Source: CBDCEG01 sp965215775 (GTDB lineage Bacteria; Pseudomonadota; Gammaproteobacteria; Cardiobacteriales; Ostreibacteriaceae). Taken from it: 64,000 nucleotides of DNA. The notes beneath the pieces were generated by a model. The model was not told where the DNA came from, made no database searches, and was given only the letters and a program-made list of their open reading frames with translations. Numbering within the stretch: the first letter of the stretch is position 1; each line of letters starts with the position of its first letter. Location: NCBI GenBank assembly GCA_965215775.1, contig CBDCEG010000020.1, positions 124,001 through 188,000 of the forward strand. Direction: 5' to 3'. Shown here in pieces: positions 44,379 through 52,230 of this stretch. Position numbers and translations under genes: made by a program.

Positions 44379-45620
44379 ATGAAAAAGCGTATTGTTATAA
44401 CGGGTTTGGGAGCTTTAACTCCTGTTGGAAATGATGTATCAACTACTTGGGAAAACCTTTTGGCTGGAAAAAGTGGTATAGAAACAATTACAAGCTACGA
44501 TACAAGTGAACTTCCAGTTAAATTTTGTGGTTCAATTAAAAATTACGATTCAATAGATATTATAGATGCAAAAGATAAACGAAAAATTGATCACTTTATT
44601 CAGTATGCAATAGTTGCAGCGGCTGAAGCAATCAAAGATGCAAACTTAGAAATAACAGACGAAAATACTGAAAGAACAGGTGTTATCGTAGGTTCTGGAA
44701 TTGGTGGATTACCTGGAATTACTGAAGGTTATCAAACTTTCCACGATCGAGGAATTAGAAGGTTAACCCCTTTTTATGTTCCTAAAAGTATTATAAATAT
44801 GGCAGCAGGTCATATTTCAATTAGACACAAAATAAAAGGACCAACCTTATCAACAGTTACAGCTTGCACTTCTGGAACACATTGCATTGGGCAAGCCGCT
44901 AGAATGATTGCTTATGGCGATGCTGATATTATGCTTGCTGGTGGTGCGGAAATGTCTTCAAATGCAATTGGTATCGCAGGATTTGCGGCAGCAAGAGCAC
45001 TTTCAACTAGAAATGATAGCCCGCAAGGAGCAAGTCGCCCTTGGGATAAAGGAAGAGATGGTTTTGTCTTATCAGACGGTGCTGGAATAGTTGTTTTGGA
45101 AGAATTAGAACATGCTAAAAAGCGTGGTGCTAAAATATACGCAGAAATTGTTGGTTTTGGCATGAGCAGTGATGCACATCATATTACAACCCCACCAGAA
45201 AGTGGTGATGGTGCTATGCGTGCAATGAGAAACGCAATAAAAGATGCCAAAATAAATATTAGTGATATTGATTATATTAATGCTCACGGAACTTCAACTC
45301 CTTTGGGCGATAAGGCAGAAATAAACGCAACCCAAACTTTATTTGATGGATGTTTGGATAAAGTAAAAATGAGTTCTACAAAATCAATGACAGGGCATAC
45401 TTTAGGAGCAGCTGGTGCAATTGAAGCAATATTTTCAATTTTATCAATTCAAAATAATATTGCTCCACCAACAATAAATTTAGAAAATCCAGATGATGGA
45501 ATAAAAATTGATTTAATAGCCAATAAATACAAAGAGTTTAGTATTAAATATGCTCTTTCCAATTCTTTTGGATTTGGTGGAACTAATGGCTCTTTAGTAT
45601 TTAAAAAATTTAGTGAATAA
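44379..45620 (+). CDS. fabF: beta-ketoacyl-ACP synthase II
   Basis: 413 residues from the ATG at 44379, where the family N terminus K-R-I-V-I-T-G-L-G begins; an open frame extends 21 codons upstream but is not FabF-like. The catalytic Cys lies in T-V-T-A-C-T-S-G-T-H (about 164), and the two His in N-A-H-G-T-S-T-P-L-G-D and K-S-M-T-G-H-T-L-G-A-A-G. It extends acyl-ACP with malonyl-ACP. No clear Shine-Dalgarno is visible. Confidence 0.96.
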   Translation: MKKRIVITGLGALTPVGNDVSTTWENLLAGKSGIETITSYDTSELPVKFCGSIKNYDSIDIIDAKDKRKIDHFIQYAIVAAAEAIKDANLEITDENTERTGVIVGSGIGGLPGITEGYQTFHDRGIRRLTPFYVPKSIINMAAGHISIRHKIKGPTLSTVTACTSGTHCIGQAARMIAYGDADIMLAGGAEMSSNAIGIAGFAAARALSTRNDSPQGASRPWDKGRDGFVLSDGAGIVVLEELEHAKKRGAKIYAEIVGFGMSSDAHHITTPPESGDGAMRAMRNAIKDAKINISDIDYINAHGTSTPLGDKAEINATQTLFDGCLDKVKMSSTKSMTGHTLGAAGAIEAIFSILSIQNNIAPPTINLENPDDGIKIDLIANKYKEFSIKYALSNSFGFGGTNGSLVFKKFSE

Positions 45621-45637
45621 AGCTAAAAGCTTAACTT

Positions 45638-46981
45638 ATGCCAGCTGTTAGTTTTGATTACACAGTAAATGTTTTTGAATTACACCAAACTAACCCTGAT
45701 AAATATCCTTTTTTATTAGAATCAACTGCAAAAAACCATAAAATTGGGCGATATGATATTTTATTTCTTCGCCCACAAAAATCCATTGTTTTAGAAAAGT
45801 CAGAAGACTTTAATTTTTTAGACAAATTTAATAACATTTGGCAAGAAAATCAAAAAGATGAAGATTTAGAAATTCCAGAAGACATTCCTTTTCGTGGTGG
45901 TTGGTTTATATTTCTAAGTTATGAGCTTACTCAGCAAATAGAAAGTTGCTTAAATTTAGAAAAACCTCCTTACCCTATCGCTTATGCTGCAAAAGTTGGA
46001 GCGGCTATTATTGTTGATAAATTTAATAATAAAACCTTTATTATTTCAGATTTAAGTGAAAAAAATATAATTCCAAGTATTGAGAAAGATATAAACTTAG
46101 CTCAAAAAAGTTCTAAAAAAATACTAAGTAAATTACTAAAAACTAGTATAAAACAAGATAAAAAAGATAAATTCACAAATTCAGTTGAAAAAATAAAAGA
46201 ATATATTGTTGAAGGTGATGTTTTTCAGGTAAATATTTCTAGAAAATATAATTTAGAAATGAAAAAAGGAAATTATTTAGAATTATATTCAATACTTAGA
46301 GAACAAAATCCAGCGCCATTTTCAGCTAGTTGTAATTTACCTTTTGCTTGGATTTTAAGCTCGTCACCTGAGCGATTAGTTAAGTTAAAAAATAATGAAT
46401 TAGAAACTAGACCAATAGCTGGAACAAGACCTAGAGGCAAAACAAAGCAACAAGATATTGAGTTGCAAAAAACTCTTATTTCAGACCTAAAGGAGCAAGC
46501 AGAACATATTATGCTACTTGACTTAGAAAGAAATGATTTGGGAAAAGTTTGCAAAGCAGGAACAGTTAAAGTTGATGAAACTATGATTATTGAGACTTAT
46601 AAGTATGTTCATCATATTGTTTCTAATGTTTGCGGGCAAATAAAAGATAATATAAGTCCAAGCGATGTTATTGCAGCAATGTTTCCAGGCGGAACCATTA
46701 CAGGTGCTCCTAAAATAAGGTGTATGCAAATTATCAGCGAACTTGAGGAAACTTACCGTGGTGCTTATACTGGTAGCATTGGTTATATAAACCATAATGG
46801 AGAGATGGATACTAATATTTTAATTCGTTCATTTTGTTGTTATGATGATAAAGTATCTTTTTCTGCAGGTGCTGGAATTGTTTACGATTCTATTGCAGAG
46901 CATGAGTTTAAGGAAACTAAAAATAAAGCAAAAGGACTGTTAAAATGCTTTAAAAACACAGAGAATAAATTAAAATTATAA
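45638..46981 (+). CDS. pabB: aminodeoxychorismate synthase component I (PabB-like; TrpE possible)
   Basis: 447 residues with an N-terminal Anth_synt_I_N-like region and a C-terminal chorismate-binding domain: I-V-E-G-D-V-F-Q-V-N-I-S, F-S-A-S-C-N, S-S-S-P-E-R-L-V, R-P-I-A-G-T-R-P-R-G, L-D-L-E-R-N-D-L-G, P-G-G-T-I-T-G-A-P-K. It makes 4-amino-4-deoxychorismate for folate, or anthranilate if it is TrpE. Length (447 against about 500 for TrpE) and position after fabF, as in fabF-pabC loci, favour PabB. The PIAGT motif has Ala where E. coli PabB has Lys274, a feature shared with TrpE. Confidence 0.75.
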   Translation: MPAVSFDYTVNVFELHQTNPDKYPFLLESTAKNHKIGRYDILFLRPQKSIVLEKSEDFNFLDKFNNIWQENQKDEDLEIPEDIPFRGGWFIFLSYELTQQIESCLNLEKPPYPIAYAAKVGAAIIVDKFNNKTFIISDLSEKNIIPSIEKDINLAQKSSKKILSKLLKTSIKQDKKDKFTNSVEKIKEYIVEGDVFQVNISRKYNLEMKKGNYLELYSILREQNPAPFSASCNLPFAWILSSSPERLVKLKNNELETRPIAGTRPRGKTKQQDIELQKTLISDLKEQAEHIMLLDLERNDLGKVCKAGTVKVDETMIIETYKYVHHIVSNVCGQIKDNISPSDVIAAMFPGGTITGAPKIRCMQIISELEETYRGAYTGSIGYINHNGEMDTNILIRSFCCYDDKVSFSAGAGIVYDSIAEHEFKETKNKAKGLLKCFKNTENKLKL

Positions 46982-46984
46982 ATT

Positions 46985-47548
46985 ATGAAAACTATATTCA
47001 CTATCATTGGTCTTTCTATCTTAGTTATTGCTAGCTATTTGTTTTTGCGAAATATTAGTAAAGAAATTGAATTAACTGATACAAAAAAACCAACTAAACA
47101 AATCGCTTTAGGAACTAATGTTTTTCTTAGTTATTTTGATGAAAATAATAACTTAAAATATCAAATGAAATCTTCTAAAGTTGCTGAATTTAATAATGAT
47201 AAAGCAACTGAACTCTATAACCCAAAACTAAAATCTTTTGCAAAAAATAAACAAATACAATGGAAAGCAAAATCAGACAACGCTTCAATAAGTGCTGATA
47301 AAAACATAATAAAATTATGGGATAATATCAAGTTAACTCAAGACCCAAACTCAAAAAACCCAATTAATGTAATTTCAAAAACAATGTTATATAATGCAAA
47401 AACTAACTTAGTAACAAGCTCGGATCCTGTTGTTATTTTTGATAAAACCTCTAAGCAAAATGCAAATAATTTTAAGCTAAATGTTAAAACCAAAAAATTA
47501 AACTTTAAAGAAAAAATAAGAGCTCGTTTCTCTACAAAAACAAATTAA
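46985..47548 (+). CDS. lptC: lipopolysaccharide export protein LptC
   Basis: 187 residues. An N-terminal membrane anchor at about 3-22 and a periplasmic beta-jellyroll with repeating Y-x-M-x-S-x-K-V and A-x-I-x-x-D-K-x-x-I patterns fit LptC. LptC bridges the LptB2FG transporter and LptA in the LPS transport path to the outer membrane. lptA and lptB, its usual neighbours, are absent. It starts four bases after pabB. Confidence 0.82.
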   Translation: MKTIFTIIGLSILVIASYLFLRNISKEIELTDTKKPTKQIALGTNVFLSYFDENNNLKYQMKSSKVAEFNNDKATELYNPKLKSFAKNKQIQWKAKSDNASISADKNIIKLWDNIKLTQDPNSKNPINVISKTMLYNAKTNLVTSSDPVVIFDKTSKQNANNFKLNVKTKKLNFKEKIRARFSTKTN

Positions 47549-47559
47549 TTAATTCTAAT

Positions 47560-48454
47560 ATGCTGAAAAAAAACGATAAAGTTGCATTAATAGCACCTGC
47601 TTCTGCACAAAAATACAATGAAGTTCATTTGATAGAAGATGCTATAAATATACTTACTGATTGGGATTTAGAGGTCAAATATAAACCAAATACAAAAGAA
47701 CCTAAGTTTTACCTTTCTGCTTGTGATAAGCTTAGAGAAAATGAAATTTAAAACAGCAATAATGGATCCAGAAATAACAGCCATTTTCTGCACACGAGGT
47801 GGCTATGGCTGTGCAAAAATTATTGAAAACATATCTAAAATCAATCAAAATAACACAAAAATAACCAATAAATTATTAATTGGATTTAGTGATATAACAA
47901 CCCTACATTTGAACTTTGAAACTAATCCTAAAATAACTTCAATCCATGCACCAAATTTAGCAACGAACCAATTTCTCAGAAATGATAAGTTTGGTAAATC
48001 AAATAGAGAAAGCCTTTATAAAGTATTATTTAAAGGTAAGAGTGCAAATTTTAATAATTTAGAATTAATTAATTGCCTTAGCTCGCAAAAAGAAGAAGAA
48101 TTACCCCAAAATGCAAAGCTAACAGGTGGGTGTTTATCTTTACTAGTAACCTCTTTGGGAACTAATCACGAAGTAATCACCGATGGTAAAATTATTATGA
48201 TTGAGGAGGTTACAGAACCTACTTATAAAATAGATAGAATGCTCACCCATATGAAAAATGCAGGTAAATTCAATGAACCAATAGCTGTTATATTTGGAGA
48301 TTTACTAAACTGTGATAGTCCAAATGTTAAAGTAAAAGATATTTTAATAGATTTCTTTAAGGACTATAAATTTCCAGTTTATATTGGTGCAAATTTTGGG
48401 CATTCAGAGATAAATCATAGTTGGATTTATAATAAAAACTTAAAAAACCAATAA
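47560..48454 (+). pseudogene. ldcA: LD-carboxypeptidase (S66 family), one frameshift
   Basis: An extra base in AAA at 47744-47746 breaks the frame; without it the gene gives 297 residues. N-terminal K-V-A-L-I-A-P-A-S, R-G-G-Y-G-C, the nucleophile Ser in G-F-S-D-I-T-T-L, the Glu in M-I-E-E-V-T-E-P-T-Y-K-I-D and the His in G-A-N-F-G-H-S form the S66 catalytic set. It trims murein tetrapeptides to tripeptides during cell-wall recycling. The symbol is by family. Confidence 0.83.
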
Positions 48455-48496
48455 ATAATTAATCAATCAATAACCATATAAACTAAAACTGATAGT

Positions 48497-49059
48497 CTAA
48501 ACTATACTATCTAAAAACTCTTGCCTTTCATCATCACTACTTGTTGAAATTCCACAGAAAAATATACTTGAAGACTTCATTCCACAAAATCTAAAAATCC
48601 CTTCTTCGTTTGCAACTTTCATTGCTTTAAGCATTCCATTTTCCTTGATAATCTTCCTTGGGATTTCCAATACTTATATAGACTTTTGCGGTTTTGCCAG
48701 TAAGCAGTGGCTTTACATTTTTATCCTCTACTTTATAAGCAAATCCATTTGCAAAAACACGGTCAAAAAAATCCTTTTAAAATAGCTGGCATTTGCGCCC
48801 ACCACAGAGGATAAACTATAGTTATATGTTCTGCCCAAGCTATCATTTCCTGATAATTAGCAACATCTTTACTTGGTTGTTTATCCATAAATTGATATTC
48901 AATATCACGATATTCCAAAACTGGTTCAAACTTATCTGCGTATAAATCAATAGTTTTAATTTCATCATCTTTACTTTCTAAAACTGATATCAGTTTATCA
49001 ACAATTGCTTGAGTAAAGCTTTCTTTATTTAAATGTGCGTAAATAACTAAGTGTTTCAT
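48497..49059 (-). pseudogene. NAD(P)H dehydrogenase (quinone) / flavodoxin-like oxidoreductase, two frameshifts
   Basis: The N terminus (M-K-H-L-V-I-Y-A-H-L-N) and Y-P-L-W-W-A-Q-M-P-A-I-L-K-G-F-F are typical of the MdaB/KefF/NQO flavodoxin-2 family. An extra base in A7 (48765-48771) and a second near 48643-48650 break the frame; corrected it is 186 residues, ending C-G-M-K-S-S-S-I-F-F-C-G-I-S-T-S-S. IS30 copy 2 begins 20 bases upstream of its ATG and probably separates it from its promoter. It would reduce quinones with two electrons at the membrane. Confidence 0.8.
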
Positions 49060-49078
49060 AGTTTTTTTATCCTTATTT

Positions 49079-50147
49079 GCTAGATTCTACCTACAAGTGC
49101 AACTTTTCAAGTTCAGCTTGAAAGACTTCATTTGGGGTTTTAAATCCTAGTCGTTTTCGTGGTCTATTATTAATAAGTTCCACAAAATAAGCAAGTTCTT
49201 CATCAGAAACATTATTAAAATCAGTGCCTTTGGGAATAAATTCTCGGAGCAAACCGTTGGTATTTTCATTAGTTCCTCTTTCCCAAGGTGAGTAAGCGTG
49301 TGCAAAATAAACATTCATTTTCACTTGTTTTTCAATCTCTTGGTGTAAAGAAAACTCTTTGCCATTATCGTATGTCATGCTTATTCGTAACTCATTTGGT
49401 AAGTCTTTGAAATCTTTAACTGTAGCTTCTAAAATAGCTTTTGCAGTTGATTTTTTCACTTTGGAAGCAATTAATTTACCACTTTTTCTTTCAACATTTG
49501 TAACTATCGCGCCTTGGTGATTTTTACCGACAATTGTGTCTCCTTCCCAGTGTCCAACTTCTTTTCTAAGCTCAATATTTTGCGGTCTTTCATCAATCAT
49601 TCTACGATCTTTTATTTGATATTTTTCCTTTCTATTATGTTGATATTTCTTACCTTTTCTTCTGAAATACATCTTAACTAATTTTGGGTGATACTTATAA
49701 ACAAATTGATAAATAGTCTCGTGGCAAATCGATTCTTGCGCCTCCTCTCGCCACTTTCCAGAAATTTGTTCTGGCGACCAATGTTGCTCTATTTTTATCA
49801 AAATATATTTCTCTAAAATACTATCAGGTAATATCCTAACATGCTTATTTGCAATAGATTTCCTCTTGGAAACTTTCTCCCATGCCTCTTCACCAACAAA
49901 GGTTTCTGCGTTTTTATTATTTTTTATGCAGCGGTATATTGTAGTCTTATTTTTGCCTAGTTTTATCGCTATTTCACAAGGATTATAATTCTCCTCAAGC
50001 AATGTTTCAATTTTTGTCATATCAGTTCTGGTTAATTGTGTGTATTTTTTCATAATGTTATTATCTTAGTTAATAAAAATAAAAATAACTAGTTCCAAAT
50101 TAAAACCTAAAAATAAAATTTAGTTGCACTTCGGTTTAGAAACCAGG
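49079..50147 (-). mobile_element. IS30-family element, copy 2 (1069 bp)
   Basis: Same length and nearly the same sequence as copy 1, in opposite orientation, with ends GCTAG... at 49079 and ...CCAGG at 50147. TTT lies on both sides (49076-49078, 50148-50150), a 3-bp target duplication. The upstream end differs from copy 1 at a few positions (CCTGGTTTCTAAACCG against CCTAGTTTCTAAATCG). Confidence 0.93.
49091..50053 (-). CDS. IS30-family transposase, second copy
   Basis: 320 residues; only one residue differs from the other copy (Glu for Asp in S-D-E-E-L-A-Y-F). The helix-turn-helix and DDE motifs are intact, so both copies look functional and recent. It lies between the broken oxidoreductase gene and hslU. 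Confidence 0.95.
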   Translation of the reverse strand: MKKYTQLTRTDMTKIETLLEENYNPCEIAIKLGKNKTTIYRCIKNNKNAETFVGEEAWEKVSKRKSIANKHVRILPDSILEKYILIKIEQHWSPEQISGKWREEAQESICHETIYQFVYKYHPKLVKMYFRRKGKKYQHNRKEKYQIKDRRMIDERPQNIELRKEVGHWEGDTIVGKNHQGAIVTNVERKSGKLIASKVKKSTAKAILEATVKDFKDLPNELRISMTYDNGKEFSLHQEIEKQVKMNVYFAHAYSPWERGTNENTNGLLREFIPKGTDFNNVSDEELAYFVELINNRPRKRLGFKTPNEVFQAELEKLHL

Positions 50148-50171
50148 TTTGTATTATTTTTAGTAAATTCT

Positions 50172-51512
50172 TTAAAGCATATATCTGCTTAAATCTTCAT
50201 TATCGGCTATATCATTTAACTGTTTATTCACATAGTCAGCATTTATTTCTATGCTATCTTTTGGCTTCTCTCCAGCTTCAAATGAAATATCTTCTAGTAG
50301 CTTTTCTAAAACTGTATAAAGTCTTCTTGCTCCAATATTCTCAACTGTTTCATTTGTTTTATAAGCAATTTCAGCAATTCGTTTAATTGCATCTTTTGTA
50401 AAACTAAGTTCTACATTTTCCGTTGCCATTAATGCTTGATATTGTTCTATTAAAGAAGCTTTTGGCTCAGTTAAAATTTGCACGAAATTATCAATAGTAA
50501 GTGCTTGCAATTCAACTCTAATAGGAAGTCTTCCTTGTAATTCTGGAATTAAATCACTAGGTTTTACAGTGTGAAAAGCACCTGAGGTTATAAACAAAAT
50601 ATGGTCTGTTTTAATCATTCCATATTTAGTGCTAACTGTGCATCCCTCTATCAAAGGAAGTAAATCTCGCTGAACTCCCTCACGACTAACATCACCTGAA
50701 TTTTCAGATTTTTTGCAAATTTTATCAATCTCATCTATAAAAACTATTCCATTATTAGAAACATTCTCAAGGGCTTTTGATTTTATTTCTTCCTCATTTA
50801 TTAATTTGGCAGCCTCAACTTCAGCCAAAGATTTAAGAGCATCTTTAACCTTCATTTTTTTCTTTTTTGTTTTATCTGAATTAAGATTAGAAAACATAGA
50901 TTGAATTTGGTTTGTCATATCTTCCATTCCAGGGGGAGCCATAAATTCAACACCTATTTGAGCAGCTGGAAGTTCTATTTCAATTTCTTTATCATCCATT
51001 TCCCCAAGAATTATTTTTTGGCGGATTTTATCTCTTGTTGAGTTATCTTCATTAACACCAAAACCTTCGCCCTCACTTCCAGGAAGCATATTATCCAAAA
51101 CTCGCTCTAGTGCTTCTCTTTTTGCTTTTGGTTTCTGTTTTTTAATTGCATTGTCTCTTGCAAGTGCTATTGCAGCATCTGCCAATTCACGAATTATTGA
51201 GTCAACTTCTTTGCCAACATAACCAACTTCTGTGAATTTAGTCGCTTCAACTTTTACAAATGGAGCTTGTGCTAAAGCTGATAATCGCCTTGCTATTTCA
51301 GTTTTACCAACACCTGTTGGACCTATCATTAAAATATTTTTAGGGGTAACTTCATCCCGAATACTTTCATCAACATTTGCACGACGGTAACGATTTCTAA
51401 GTGCAAGTGCTACAGCTTTCTTAGCATCATTTTGCCCAACTATGTGATGATTAAGTTCTGCTACTATTTCTCTTGGGGTCATTGGAGATTTTATTTGTGA
51501 TTTTATAGACAT
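50172..51512 (-). CDS. hslU: ATP-dependent protease ATPase subunit HslU
   Basis: 446 residues. Walker A G-P-T-G-V-G-K-T (about 60-67) and Walker B V-F-I-D-E-I-D-K (about 248-255), the I domain between them with a charged variable part, the pore motif G-Y-V-G (about 90) and the C-terminal tail ending R-Y-M-L, which inserts into HslV. HslU unfolds substrates for HslV. It starts directly after the hslV stop (TAA-ATG). Confidence 0.97.
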   Translation of the reverse strand: MSIKSQIKSPMTPREIVAELNHHIVGQNDAKKAVALALRNRYRRANVDESIRDEVTPKNILMIGPTGVGKTEIARRLSALAQAPFVKVEATKFTEVGYVGKEVDSIIRELADAAIALARDNAIKKQKPKAKREALERVLDNMLPGSEGEGFGVNEDNSTRDKIRQKIILGEMDDKEIEIELPAAQIGVEFMAPPGMEDMTNQIQSMFSNLNSDKTKKKKMKVKDALKSLAEVEAAKLINEEEIKSKALENVSNNGIVFIDEIDKICKKSENSGDVSREGVQRDLLPLIEGCTVSTKYGMIKTDHILFITSGAFHTVKPSDLIPELQGRLPIRVELQALTIDNFVQILTEPKASLIEQYQALMATENVELSFTKDAIKRIAEIAYKTNETVENIGARRLYTVLEKLLEDISFEAGEKPKDSIEINADYVNKQLNDIADNEDLSRYML

Positions 51513-52046
51513 TTATAGTTCCTCAATTGTTAGGTTATTATTAGTATAAACACAGATGTCAGCGGCAATATTTAAAGCTTTCTCACCAATTTCTTTAGCA
51601 GAAAGTTCAGTATTATAAAAAAGTGCCTTAGCAGCAGACATAGCAAACATTCCACCAGAGCCAATTGCACAAAGGTCATCTTCACAAGATATAACATCGC
51701 CATTTCCAGAAATAATTAAAGTAGCTGTTGTATCAGCAACAATCATCATAGCTTCTAATTTTCTAAGTGCCCGATCTTGTCTCCAGTCTTTTGCCATTTC
51801 AACAGCAGCTTTTGCTAATTGTCCACTGTGTTGCTGAAGTTTTCCCTCAAACCTTTCAAATAATGTAAAGGCATCAGCAGTTCCACCAGCAAATCCAACA
51901 AGAACTTTATCATTATAAATTCGCCTAACTTTTTTAGCATTTCCTTTTAAAATAGTATTTCCAAGTGATACCTGACCATCTCCAACTATTACAACTTTAT
52001 CATCTCTTCTGATTGAACAGATGGTTGTTCCTCTAAATTGTTCCAT
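51513..52046 (-). CDS. hslV: ATP-dependent protease subunit HslV
   Basis: 177 residues. The catalytic N-terminal Thr is exposed by removal of a six-residue propeptide (M-E-Q-F-R-G before T-T-I-C-S-I-R-R). E. coli HslV has only Met before T-T, whereas several other proteobacteria have this longer form. G-D-G-Q-V-S-L-G-N and F-A-G-G-T-A-D-A-F are conserved. It forms the proteasome-like dodecamer with HslU. A sigma32-type promoter lies upstream. Confidence 0.96.
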   Translation of the reverse strand: MEQFRGTTICSIRRDDKVVIVGDGQVSLGNTILKGNAKKVRRIYNDKVLVGFAGGTADAFTLFERFEGKLQQHSGQLAKAAVEMAKDWRQDRALRKLEAMMIVADTTATLIISGNGDVISCEDDLCAIGSGGMFAMSAAKALFYNTELSAKEIGEKALNIAADICVYTNNNLTIEEL

Positions 52047-52082
52047 TTTATTTTCTCTTATGATTATTAAATTTATATTATT

Positions 52083-52111
52083 TATATGCGATTATAAATA
52101 ATCTTTTCAAG
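52083..52111 (-). promoter_or_regulatory. sigma32 (RpoH) heat-shock promoter of hslVU
   Basis: On minus, CTTGAAA (52105-52111), 14 bases, then CGCATATA (52083-52090), against the RpoH consensus CTTGAAA-N11-15-CCCATnT. hslVU is a classic heat-shock operon. It lies about 37 bases before the hslV ATG. Confidence 0.7.
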
Positions 52112-52162
52112 TGGTATTTGTGAACCATTTATAATTACTATATTTTTTAAAAATTAAAAAAC

Positions 52163-52211
52163 AAAAAAGCCTTGAGCCAAATAACAATGTTAAATGACTC
52201 AAGGCTTTTTT
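52163..52211. terminator. intrinsic terminator of rpoBC
   Basis: A perfect 14-bp stem (AAAAAAGCCTTGAG at 52163-52176 with 52198-52211), 21-base loop, and A- and T-tracts as part of the arms. It lies 20 bases after the rpoC stop on minus. Confidence 0.93.
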
Positions 52212-52230
52212 AAGAGTTATATGTTAGGTA

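Noticed and set aside
41990..50147. Calling the IS30 pair a composite transposon
   Set aside because: Each copy has its own TTT target duplication, which points to two independent insertions, and the cargo is essential housekeeping genes.
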